From contig NZ_CP041638.1 in assembly GCF_007197775.1 (NCBI RefSeq), forward strand, positions 682,001 through 746,000: DNA of 64,000 nucleotides. Reading direction: 5' to 3'. Under the pieces are notes generated by a model. The model saw nothing but the letters and a program-made list of their open reading frames with translations, was not told where the DNA came from and did not search any database. This stretch comes from Thalassotalea sp. PS06 (GTDB lineage: Bacteria; Pseudomonadota; Gammaproteobacteria; Enterobacterales; Alteromonadaceae). Shown here piece by piece: positions 45,784 to 53,870 of this stretch (positions are counted from its first letter, which is position 1; each line of letters begins with the position of its first letter). The position numbers and the translations under genes were made by a program.

Positions 45784-46296
45784 TTTGTTTCCTTATTCGA
45801 CGCGATGCCGGGATTATAGCGTGAACGTTTGTGGTTTGTCGCCTTAACGACGGGACAAATTATAAGCACCTATCGAAATAACTTAGACATAACTTAAGGC
45901 GATTTGATAGATGAAAAACTGTCTGTCGTAATTATTTCTTCGGGTTGCATTGAGATGCGAGAGAGAGGAATTTGAGGCAATTTCATTGGTTTCTCATAAT
46001 TTTCAAAAGTATTTTCGTAACTCATTGATTGTCATTGTATTACATATAAATAAATAGGCTAATCCTCAGCTTTTCCTCAGGTTTTTTGGGCGTTAACGCT
46101 ATTTAATTAGGGGTGTTTTGAGACAAGTACATCGATTTACAAGACAACAACCTGTGGCATTGGCCCGGTGTATCCTAATCGGAAACTTTGAGATTGATGG
46201 CAGTTGTCAAAGCCTGAAAGCAAATATCTGATATTTACTGCGAATGGAGAAAAGGGCTTTTGAGGTAAATACGGATTTAGTAGCAAGGAGAGAGTT
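45784..46296. other. Long intergenic region before the DUF3718 pair
   Basis: About 510 bp between divergent rpiA and the first DUF3718 gene. No gene with a credible start is visible; the minus-strand ORF at 46137-46349 overlaps the DUF3718 start and looks like a shadow. AT-rich around 46010-46070. It presumably carries the promoters of both flanking genes. Confidence 0.5.
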
Positions 46297-46683
46297 ATGA
46301 AAATATTAACGTCAATGGTAACGGCTGGGTTTTTAATTGCATCAGCCAATACTCAGGCTCTGGAGTACCGATTTGTGGCAACTGACAATTCACCAGCAAC
46401 GCGAGCGTGTGTGTCTGCAGCAAGTGACGACGTAAGCGAATTGAAGAAAACCGTAAATCGTTCATTCAATAGCAATGCAGATTTGATGAGTTTGACTGTT
46501 TTATGTAATGACCAGGATATTAATGCGTTTGCCCATGCATATGGTGCGGTTGAAACTGGCAACTATTTGAATCGGGTGGTACCAAGAAAAATGAGAATTG
46601 ATGACTCAGTAGAAATTATCGATGTCAGTGCTTATGTTCCTAATGTAGAGGGGGGCGTTACTATCTACGTGGCAGGAAAGTAA
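46297..46683 (+). CDS. DUF3718 secreted protein, copy 1
   Basis: A 128-residue exported protein; signal peptide 1-22 (ending TQA). Mature domain with two conserved cysteines (ACVSAAS and LCNDQDINAFAH), the FVATDNS start and the NYLNRV segment characteristic of DUF3718. The two Cys could form a disulfide. Strong SD AAGGAGAG. A paralogue follows 51 bp downstream, so a tandem duplication. Function unknown; periplasmic location inferred. Confidence 0.82.
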   Translation: MKILTSMVTAGFLIASANTQALEYRFVATDNSPATRACVSAASDDVSELKKTVNRSFNSNADLMSLTVLCNDQDINAFAHAYGAVETGNYLNRVVPRKMRIDDSVEIIDVSAYVPNVEGGVTIYVAGK

Positions 46684-46734
46684 ATTACCCTCATCGTAGG
46701 TTAACAAGGTGAAGTATTTACCCAGGAGTTTGTT

Positions 46735-47124
46735 ATGAGAAATGTTATTTCAATGGTCATAGGTGCCGCTCTTGCGCTAGGTTTAGCAACCAGCCAGGCC
46801 GCAGAGTATGAGTTTATTGCTGCCGATAATTCCGTGGAAACTAAAACATGTGTTTACGCAGCAGCGGATGATTTACAGGGATTGAAAAAACAAGTGCGAC
46901 GTTCTTACGATAATAATGTTCGTTATATGAGCCAGCTGCTTAGGTGCAATGACCAGGATATCAATACGTTTGCACACACCTACGGCGCTGAAGGCACTGC
47001 AGGTTATTTGAATAATAGGGTATCAGCAGCATACCGGGTTGATGAGTCAATAGAAATCATTGATGTCAGCAAAGCTGATTCAACAAACCAAGGAAAGGTT
47101 ACTGTTTATGTGATGAGTAAATAG
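46735..47124 (+). CDS. DUF3718 secreted protein, copy 2
   Basis: A 129-residue paralogue of the preceding gene: signal peptide 1-22 (ending SQA), FIAADNS, TCVYAAADDLQGLKKQVRRSY, the LRCNDQDINTFAH block and GYLNNRV in the same places. Both cysteines are retained. SD CAGGAG. Same operon as copy 1, ended by the terminator at 47162-47200. Confidence 0.82.
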   Translation: MRNVISMVIGAALALGLATSQAAEYEFIAADNSVETKTCVYAAADDLQGLKKQVRRSYDNNVRYMSQLLRCNDQDINTFAHTYGAEGTAGYLNNRVSAAYRVDESIEIIDVSKADSTNQGKVTVYVMSK

Positions 47125-47161
47125 TGCCCGCCTTATTGTAGCCGTTATCTCAACAAACCTA

Positions 47162-47200
47162 AAAATGTCGTTGCCTTTAACCTGACAGCGGCATTTTTTT
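47162..47200 (+). terminator. Terminator after the DUF3718 pair
   Basis: Twelve-bp stem (AAAATGTCGTTG with CAGCGGCATTTT, two G-U pairs) and a T7 tract. It may also act for fau on the other strand, which ends at 47217. Confidence 0.8.
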
Positions 47201-47216
47201 AGACCAGCGTTATTGG

Positions 47217-47780
47217 TCAAACAGCGATGATTTTTTTTAGCGGAATGTCCCAGGGTTGTGGTTTTAAGCTTTCAACTTGCTGACACTTGTGAGCAACGCC
47301 GATAGCCTTGTCTTGTAAAGCAGGGTTAGACGCTAAGGTTCTATCGTAATAACCGCCGCCCATCCCTAACCGGTTGCCGTTTATATCAAAACCCACCAAA
47401 GGTGTTACCAGTAAATCAATTTGCTGCGTTGGGATGACTTTGCCAACGTCTAATTGCGGTTCCTTTAACTGGTAGCGATTGGTGATCATTGGTGTATTTT
47501 TGTCGTATTGCAGAAATAACAAATGCCCCTTGCTAAACGGGTGCAACACCGGCACGCAAACCTGAATATGGCTTTCATCGCACCAGGTAAAAAACGGGGC
47601 TAAATCGATTTCCCCATTGGCCGCGATATAGCCTGCAACCCTAGTGATGTTTTTTGTCCGGCAGTATGATTGCAGTGATAAAGAAAGTTGTTCTGCCGCT
47701 AGGGATTGCTCTGTTAACGACAGTGCCTTGCGTTTTTGTTTGAGCTCGTTGCGAAGCGAAAAATAATCGAATTCTTTCAT
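47217..47780 (-). CDS. fau: 5-formyltetrahydrofolate cyclo-ligase
   Basis: A 187-residue enzyme (YgfA) that converts 5-formyl-THF to 5,10-methenyl-THF with ATP. RNELKQKRKALS (N-terminal ATP/substrate lysine region), VAGYIAANGEIDL, and GFDINGNRLGMGGGYYDRTL, the strongest family motif, are intact. Usually directly downstream of the 6S RNA gene; here an outer-membrane-protein gene and repeats separate them by about 1.6 kb. Confidence 0.95.
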   Translation of the reverse strand: MKEFDYFSLRNELKQKRKALSLTEQSLAAEQLSLSLQSYCRTKNITRVAGYIAANGEIDLAPFFTWCDESHIQVCVPVLHPFSKGHLLFLQYDKNTPMITNRYQLKEPQLDVGKVIPTQQIDLLVTPLVGFDINGNRLGMGGGYYDRTLASNPALQDKAIGVAHKCQQVESLKPQPWDIPLKKIIAV

Positions 47781-47821
47781 CAGGTTAAATAAAAAAGAGC
47801 CAGAAACATTCTGACCCTATT

Positions 47822-48096
47822 ATACCAATCACATTAAATTATTGCCCACTCCGTGAGAATTTAAAGGCTTTTAGGCAAGGCTTTGATTGCAGAGAATGGT
47901 TATTCCATTTTCAAAATGAGCCAAAATCAGTAATGCAGCACAAACGCCTTTAAAACTCACCCGTAGGGAGTTTACCAGAGGCCCATTTACGGCCCTATAT
48001 TTCATTAATATAGAATGACTATATCAATAAAATCTATGTTGTAAATGAACCTCTGCCCTAACTCTGAGTTGTGCACAAACTCAGTGTGATTGGTAT
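47822..48096 (+). repeat. MITE-like element, family A copy 4 (275 bp)
   Basis: Begins ATACCAATCACATTAAATT and ends in the complement. It carries the extra GAGCCAAAAT block that defines the 275-bp subtype. It lies between the starts of fau and the stop of the outer membrane protein gene, both on the minus strand. Confidence 0.85.
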
Positions 48097-48123
48097 TATG
48101 TTTGAAATGCGTTAGATTGCAAT

Positions 48124-48873
48124 TTAGAAATGGAATTCGATTCCGGCAAAGGCGCCATCAAACTGGGCGTCTACATACATATTGTCTAAATCCTGGATAT
48201 CAAATTTCATCGTACGGTAACCAAGACGAATATCAAGATCGACAATGATGTTGTCTACAAATGAGTATTTCAAACCGGCCATGGCGTCATAGACATTATG
48301 GTCGTCAAAACCAATCCAGGAACCCTCGGCGAATACATCAAGATCAGTACCTAAAATGCCAACTTCAGTGGCCAGGTAAACCATAGGGATAACACCGTTG
48401 TAGTCAACGGTCTCTTCGGTGAAAATTGGATTCGGATCGTTGGCACTTACCGAAACTGAGTATTCAGCGTACTTAAAGTTCAGACCGAAATCGATGCTGA
48501 AAATTGAATTATCGAATAGCTCGTAATACATGATTACGTCAAGGTGGTCTAATTCCGCATCAACCAGCGTATCGCCGTTATATACTCTGTCGCCGAATGC
48601 AAAATCTTCGACATCAGCCATACCCATGGTATCTAATTCATTCTGACGTAGTTTCAGGTTAGGTAGTAAAGGGATTGGATGTTCTAATGCTGCCCAGTAA
48701 CTGGACTTTTTATCATCCTCCAATTCAAAGGCTTGTAATTGCTCGGAGCTTCCAAAGCTACCTTCTGCTTCCATATCCCAAACCTGACCACCAATGTAAA
48801 CACCGGCGATAGTATCGGCCTGGGCGAAAAACGAACTGAGGGCTAACGTTGTTGCTAAGGCGAGTTTTTTCAT
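48124..48873 (-). CDS. Outer membrane protein (TIGR04219-like)
   Basis: A 249-residue barrel protein; signal peptide 1-19 (ending AQA). The body has alternating strands ending in FHF with the terminal Phe. GVYIGGQVWDME at the N-terminus and GLKYSFVDNIIVDLDIRLGYR near the end match the short gammaproteobacterial family TIGR04219 as I recall it. The ATG at 48873 starts MKKLALAT; the longer frame to 49158 reads through the 158-bp direct repeats and is rejected. It sits in the segment that separates 6S RNA from fau. Confidence 0.75.
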   Translation of the reverse strand: MKKLALATTLALSSFFAQADTIAGVYIGGQVWDMEAEGSFGSSEQLQAFELEDDKKSSYWAALEHPIPLLPNLKLRQNELDTMGMADVEDFAFGDRVYNGDTLVDAELDHLDVIMYYELFDNSIFSIDFGLNFKYAEYSVSVSANDPNPIFTEETVDYNGVIPMVYLATEVGILGTDLDVFAEGSWIGFDDHNVYDAMAGLKYSFVDNIIVDLDIRLGYRTMKFDIQDLDNMYVDAQFDGAFAGIEFHF

Positions 48874-49000
48874 GACTTTACTTCTTTTGGTTATTGTTAT
48901 CTTTATCAAGATAGGACTACAGCCACACATTAACTCAATTTGAAAAAAAAATGTAGAGGAGATGTAAAAAAAGCGTAGAGAAGTTATGGAGGTGACCACG

Positions 49001-49342
49001 GTGTATACGGTGTCAGCTTGAAATGAAAAGCTTTCAAGCGGTGTCAACGAAGAGCCTTGGTTTTTGTCACCGAAGCGAATAGGGCAAGCAACGCCTGGCA
49101 ATTTCGCGTAACTCGTCACCTTTTCGAAATCTAGGATTTTGAAAATGACACCAGACACTAGGTTTGATTCATTAGGTGACTCGGGTGTCTACGGTGTCAG
49201 CTTGAAATGAAAAGCTTTCAAGCGGTGTCAACGAAACGCCTTGGTTTTTGTCACCGAAGCGAATAGGGCAAGTAACGCCTGGCAATTTCGCGTAACTCGT
49301 TACCTTTTCGAAATCTAGGATTTTGAAAATGACACCAGACAC
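49001..49342. repeat. 158-bp direct repeat, two copies
   Basis: 49001-49158 and 49185-49342 are near-identical (few substitutions), offset by 184 bp, and each ends GACACCAGACAC. Each also contains inner inverted words (GAAAAGCTTTCAAG). A third fragment (GGTGTCTGTCACCGAA..) follows at about 49350. No coding role is seen. Confidence 0.85.
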
Positions 49343-49409
49343 CGTTTTCTGGTGTCTGTCACCGAAACGAATATAGAAAACAATGTAAAATACATTCGTT
49401 TGAAAAGAA

Positions 49410-49592
49410 GGGTTCCCCGAAATGCCGGCACCAACGTCAGCCCTTGAACAACCGTGTGTTCAAGGCGGAGGTTGCGCGCTTGCCTTAGGCTTCCCGGTAC
49501 GAGCCGGGCTTGCTCAATAGCAACCGATAAACCCCCTTAAGTAGAAATTATCGGCTCAGGGACATAGTTGATATCAAACATCCCAGGGAACA
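49410..49592 (-). ncRNA. ssrS: 6S RNA
   Basis: About 183 nt on the minus strand. The conserved 5' block (GTCCCTGAGCCGATAATTTC), the central bulge flanks, the GCCTTGAACA...GGTTGTTCAAGGG hairpin near the 3' half and the closing stem between the 5' TTCCCTGGGATGT and 3' GGCATTTCGGGGAACC are all recognisable against E. coli 6S RNA. It binds sigma-70 holoenzyme and represses many promoters in stationary phase. Ends are estimated from the closing stem to within a few bases. Confidence 0.92.
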
Positions 49593-49601
49593 ATACATCT
49601 A

Positions 49602-49607
49602 AGTATA
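49602..49607 (-). promoter_or_regulatory. -10 element of the 6S RNA promoter
   Basis: TATACT on the minus strand, about 9 bases before the estimated RNA 5' end. No good -35 was seen at the standard distance. Confidence 0.55.
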
Positions 49608-49919
49608 CAAAACATCGAACAGGATGGCCTGTATAAATTTGTAGTCAAGGGTGAAAAATCGTGGTGAGAGGTGAATAAATGTAGCGAGCATATCATAGTG
49701 TATTGGTGTTCCTTGTATGTAATTAAACCACATACAATCGACAAAAAATGTACTCTCACCACGAGCAGGAAATGTCTTGCTTTATCAGCAAAAACAGCCC
49801 CTTCGACAGATCGGGTGCACTTTAACGCAGAGCGTTGTTCGACGCAATACGATTTTTACATTGCAACGAAAAAGATCGTAATAAAACATAACTTAAAAGG
49901 ATAACGGAGAAAAATTGCT
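49608..49919. other. Region upstream of 6S RNA without a gene
   Basis: About 310 bp. In most gammaproteobacteria zapA lies here, on the strand of ssrS. The short frames on either strand at 49574-49904 do not resemble ZapA or anything recognisable. An inverted word pair (GTGGTGAGAG at 49660-49669; CTCTCACCACGAG at 49753-49765) brackets part of the region. Confidence 0.5.
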
Positions 49920-50232
49920 ATGCCAATCCTGTTAAATTGGGAGTAACTCAGAATGTCAGCCGAGGGTTTTATGGCAGGGATGCTTGTATATTACGGCCGT
50001 CTGGAGCCGGGAGAAGTGTGTACAAGGCCTCGATATTTAGGCATGGTCATTCCATTTTAAATAGCGAGTACGCATGATAAAGGCGTCTCGGGTATTCCCT
50101 TATGGGAAATGGCAATGTGCTCCTGTATTGTCACCTTACCCTGCTTTCCTCTACGCAGATATGAATATACGACCGATCCAATTTAGCGTTTCGAAGTTTG
50201 CTGAATGATCAGTAATTAATGTGGATTGGCAT
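49920..50232. repeat. MITE-like element, family B (313 bp)
   Basis: Perfect 10-bp terminal inverted repeats ATGCCAATCC and GGATTGGCAT. Non-coding interior. Derivatives of it are recognisable at 13858-13905, 23554-23664 and 62739-62774. The terminal motif CCAATC is shared with family A, suggesting a common mobilising transposase. Confidence 0.8.
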
Positions 50233-50330
50233 AAATATTCTATTCTTAATAATGATTATTTTAGGGGAAACTGGTTTAGGTTTTACTGCAGTGGTAGGAT
50301 ACCTTTATTCCACATATTTAATGACGTGCC

Positions 50331-50897
50331 ATGACATTAACTAAGCAAATTACATTTACTCAACTCCAGGCTTTTTTAGGCGGCGAAAACCTGCAAACCC
50401 ATGCTTCGGAAATACACGGTTTCCTAACCGGTATTTTATGCGCAGGACACTCTCATGAAAACAGCGATTACATGCCACTTCTTGAAGATTTTTTTAACAA
50501 TGGGGAGCACCTGTCAAAAGCTACTGAACGGCAGATGACGGTGCTGTTCGGTGAAATCGTACAATCGATTATTGATGAAAATTTCAGTTTCCAACTTTTA
50601 TTGCCGGACGATGAAGAATCCATTATTGAACGTGGCCAGGCAATCAGCTTATGGGTACAGGGGTTTAATCTTGGATTTGGCTTAAAGCAAAAACAAAGCA
50701 GCAGCTATTCGGAAGATGTGCAGGAAATCATCCGTGACTTTGCTGACATCGCCAATTTGTCCAACGACCTTGAAGAAGACGAAGAAACCGAAGAAGCCTA
50801 TTTTGAAATTCTTGAGTATGTTCGTATTTCATCTCTATTGTGTTTCGCTGAACTGGGAGACAAACCTGCTACCGAAACGCCAAAAATTCTGCATTAA
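50331..50897 (+). CDS. ygfB: YgfB family protein (UPF0149)
   Basis: A 188-residue acidic helical protein of UPF0149: HASEIHGFLTGILCAG near the N-terminus, ISLWVQGFNLGFGL in the middle and EETEEAYFEILEYVRISSLL at the C-terminus are the family's key segments. In Pseudomonas YgfB has been linked to repression of alpA/ampDh3; the general function is open. First gene of the ygfB-pepP-ubiH-ubiI operon; 62 bp to the pepP start. Confidence 0.93.
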   Translation: MTLTKQITFTQLQAFLGGENLQTHASEIHGFLTGILCAGHSHENSDYMPLLEDFFNNGEHLSKATERQMTVLFGEIVQSIIDENFSFQLLLPDDEESIIERGQAISLWVQGFNLGFGLKQKQSSSYSEDVQEIIRDFADIANLSNDLEEDEETEEAYFEILEYVRISSLLCFAELGDKPATETPKILH

Positions 50898-50959
50898 TTC
50901 CTTCTAACTCCCAGGGCTTGAAATTGTTATCAGGTTCTGCACCAGAAATCATAACGCTT

Positions 50960-52324
50960 ATGAACAAAACTCACATCGATTTGACCGAATATCAACAACG
51001 TCGAAACCGTTTGCTAGCGCAAATGCCTGCAAATTCAGTGGCACTCATTCCCGCTGCCAAAGAAGTTACCCGTTCCCGGGATACCGAATTTTTATTCTGC
51101 CAGGATAAAGACTTTTTCTACCTAAGTGGCTTTCATGAGCCAGACGCCTTATTGGTATTGGTAAAAGGCGACGCTTCTGATACCGCAGAACAGGTTGCGG
51201 CCAATGTCGACGTGAACGAAAGTATTTTATTCTGCCGCGATAAAGATCCGCAGGCGGAAGTCTGGCAAGGTCGTCGCGTCGGCCCGGAAGCTGCACAAGA
51301 CGAATATGGGTTGCAACACACATACGGATTATCAGAACTGGAACAGGTTCTGCCAATGTATATCAATGCTCAACAGTCGCTGTTCTTTGCCCAAGGCCAG
51401 GATAAGACCTTTGATGAGATGATTTTTGCGATTCTCGATATCCTCAGAAATGGCGTCAAACAAGGCTTTTCTGCGCCCGCTAGTTTGCACGATATTCGTC
51501 CGATGCTTGCTGAGATGCGTCTGATCAAATCAGATGCTGAGTTAGACATTATGCGCAGCGCCAATGAAATTTCTGGCAATGCCCATCAGCGAGCGATGAA
51601 ATTTACCAAACCGGGTAAATTTGAATATCAGGTGGAAGCGGAAATTCTCCACGAATTTGCCAGCAATGGCGCCCGAACAGCCGCTTATGGCTCGATTGTC
51701 GGTGGCGGCGAAAATGCCACAATCCTGCATTACACGGATAACCAGGATGTATTGCTTGATGGTGAGTTACTATTGATTGACGCCGGCGCTGAGCTTTGTG
51801 GCTATGCCGCCGATATCACTCGTACGTTCCCAGTAAATGGCAAGTTCAGTGATGAACAGGCAGCGCTTTATAATCTGGTATTGGAATCCCAGTTAGCTGC
51901 TATCGCCACCATTAAACCGGGCAGTAATTTTGCCATTGCTAACGATGCCGCCAATGAGGTGTTGACCAGAGGTTTGCATCAGCTTGGTATCTTATCCGGT
52001 GATATTGATGAGTTGGTTGCCGAAAATGCCTGTAAGCAGTATTTCATTCATGGGCTTGGCCACTGGCTGGGGCTGGATGTGCATGATGTTGGCGATTATC
52101 AGATGGATGAAAACCGTCGCCAGTTACGTAGCTTTGAACCGGGTATGGTTATGACCATTGAACCGGGCTTATATATCGATGCAGAAGCCGATGTTGAAGA
52201 GCGCTGGAAAGGTATCGGGATTCGTATTGAAGATAATATTCTGGTAACGGCAAATGGCCATGAGAATCTGACGGTAAATGCACCAAAAACGATTGCCGAA
52301 ATTGAATCGCTAATGGCTGGTTAA
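50960..52324 (+). CDS. pepP: Xaa-Pro aminopeptidase PepP
   Basis: A 454-residue metalloaminopeptidase that removes N-terminal residues ahead of proline. An N-terminal creatinase-like domain (LIPAAKEVTRSRDTEF) is followed by the pita-bread catalytic domain with di-Mn ligands in IDAGAELCGYAADITRTFP (two Asp), HGLGHWLGLDVHDVG (His), TIEPGLYI (Glu) and GIRIEDNILV (Glu). The ATG at 50960 gives the usual start; a TTG start 42 bases earlier is rejected. Confidence 0.95.
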   Translation: MNKTHIDLTEYQQRRNRLLAQMPANSVALIPAAKEVTRSRDTEFLFCQDKDFFYLSGFHEPDALLVLVKGDASDTAEQVAANVDVNESILFCRDKDPQAEVWQGRRVGPEAAQDEYGLQHTYGLSELEQVLPMYINAQQSLFFAQGQDKTFDEMIFAILDILRNGVKQGFSAPASLHDIRPMLAEMRLIKSDAELDIMRSANEISGNAHQRAMKFTKPGKFEYQVEAEILHEFASNGARTAAYGSIVGGGENATILHYTDNQDVLLDGELLLIDAGAELCGYAADITRTFPVNGKFSDEQAALYNLVLESQLAAIATIKPGSNFAIANDAANEVLTRGLHQLGILSGDIDELVAENACKQYFIHGLGHWLGLDVHDVGDYQMDENRRQLRSFEPGMVMTIEPGLYIDAEADVEERWKGIGIRIEDNILVTANGHENLTVNAPKTIAEIESLMAG

Positions 52325-52365
52325 GCGCTCATTTTATGCGCCTAACGGACAGGTAAACCGACAAG

Positions 52366-53574
52366 ATGACAAACACTAAGACACATTACGACATCATTAT
52401 TTCCGGCGGCGGATTGACCGGCGCGGCGATGGCGCTGTCGTTGTTTTCAAAGTCTTGCAAACCGCTTCGTATCGCCATTGTTGACTCTGCGGATAAACAA
52501 CAGGCTAGCGGCGGCTTTGATGAGCGGGTCATCGCCCTGTCTTATGGAAGCGCTGAATATTTGCAGCAACTTGGCGCATGGACCAACCTTAAAAACGATG
52601 CTTGTGCGATCAAAAATATCCATGTTTCTGACCGCAGTTATTATGGTAAAGCGCGAATTGACAGTCAGGATTACCAACTCGATGCGTTGGGGTATGTGGC
52701 GCCGCTACAATCGATTGCCAGCAGTCTTTATGCGCAGTTGCAGGTGTCTGTGAGCAAAGATTCGGTTATCGACGAATACTTCGCCAATGGTATTGAAAGC
52801 ATTGACTGGCAGCGCAATCAGGTGAATGTTGAATTACAACAGGGGCTGCAGCTTTCTGCCGAGCTATTACTTGCCTGCGATGGCGGCCACTCGAAATGTC
52901 GGCAATTAGCAAAGATAGACACGCAAAGCAAAGACTATGGTCAGGTGGCGATTGTCGCAAACGTAAAAACCGCGTTGCCGCATCAACATAAAGCATTTGA
53001 ACGCTTCAGTGAAACCGGGCCGATAGCTATGCTGCCGATGACCGACAACCGTTGTTCGCTGGTCTGGACCTTATCGCCACAGCAGGCGCAAGATCATATG
53101 GCGTTAACCGATGAAGAGTTCGCCGACACTTTACAAGCCGCTTTTGGTGATTGGTTGGGACCATTTACGAAAATCGGCAAACGCCAGAGTTTTGGGCTAA
53201 AACTGGTTCATGCTAAGCAAATCACTCAACATCGTATGGCCTTATTGGGCAACGCCTGCCATACCTTGCACCCCATTGCCGGGCAGGGTTTTAATCTATC
53301 GATTCGCGATGTTGCTTGTATGTCATCACTGGTGAGTCAGGCGTTAAAAAATGGCGAAGACTTGGGTGAGTTCGCACTGTTAAATGCCTACCAACAACAG
53401 CGAATGAGTGATCAAAAGGCCATCATTCAATTAACCGACGCTTTGGTACACTGTTTTTCTAATCACTATCTGCCGCTGGTTATTGGTCGAAATATTGGCC
53501 TCAAAGCATTAAATTATATGGCTGGGATAAAAGCATCCCTTGCCAATACGACGATGGGGCATATTGGAAGCTAA
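52366..53574 (+). CDS. ubiH: 2-octaprenyl-6-methoxyphenol hydroxylase UbiH
   Basis: A 402-residue FAD monooxygenase of ubiquinone synthesis. FAD motif IISGGGLTGAAMAL near the start, GFDERVIALS, VHVSDR-like IHVSDRSYYGKA, and the second FAD motif LGNACHTLHPIAGQGFNLSIRD as in E. coli UbiH. It follows pepP by 41 bp. The TAA stop ends with the first base of the family A element that follows, so the element was inserted at the very end of the gene. Confidence 0.94.
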   Translation: MTNTKTHYDIIISGGGLTGAAMALSLFSKSCKPLRIAIVDSADKQQASGGFDERVIALSYGSAEYLQQLGAWTNLKNDACAIKNIHVSDRSYYGKARIDSQDYQLDALGYVAPLQSIASSLYAQLQVSVSKDSVIDEYFANGIESIDWQRNQVNVELQQGLQLSAELLLACDGGHSKCRQLAKIDTQSKDYGQVAIVANVKTALPHQHKAFERFSETGPIAMLPMTDNRCSLVWTLSPQQAQDHMALTDEEFADTLQAAFGDWLGPFTKIGKRQSFGLKLVHAKQITQHRMALLGNACHTLHPIAGQGFNLSIRDVACMSSLVSQALKNGEDLGEFALLNAYQQQRMSDQKAIIQLTDALVHCFSNHYLPLVIGRNIGLKALNYMAGIKASLANTTMGHIGS

Positions 53575-53848
53575 TACCAATCACACTAAGTTTGTGCACA
53601 ATTCAGAGTTAGGGCAGAGGTTCAGTTACAACATAGATTTTATTGATATAGTCATCCTATATTAATGAAATATAGGGCCGTAAATGGGCCTCTGATAAAC
53701 TCCCTACGGGTGAGTTTTAAAGGCGTTTATACTGCGTTACTGATTTTGGTTAATTTTGAAAATGGAACGACCATTCTCTGCAATCAAAGCCTTGCTTAAA
53801 AGCCTTTAATTTCTCACTGAGTGGGCAATAATTTAATGTGATTGGTAT
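53574..53848 (-). repeat. MITE-like element, family A copy 5 (275 bp, reversed)
   Basis: Starts at the last base of the ubiH stop codon and ends 22 bp before ubiI, so the element makes up nearly all of the ubiH-ubiI spacer. Reversed relative to the copy at 536-800, 275-bp subtype. Any co-transcription of the two ubi genes must read through it. Confidence 0.85.
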
Positions 53849-53870
53849 ATATAGGACGTTTCGTTAATCG

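Noticed and set aside
46137..46349. Minus-strand ORF of 70 codons
   Set aside because: It overlaps the 5' end of the first DUF3718 gene antisense and has no SD or family resemblance.
48874..49158. N-terminal extension of the outer membrane protein
   Set aside because: It would bury the signal peptide internally and is encoded by the 158-bp repeat.
49574..49904. Two short ORFs considered as candidates for zapA
   Set aside because: Neither shows the ZapA N-terminal strand or coiled-coil pattern, and one is partly inside the 6S RNA promoter.
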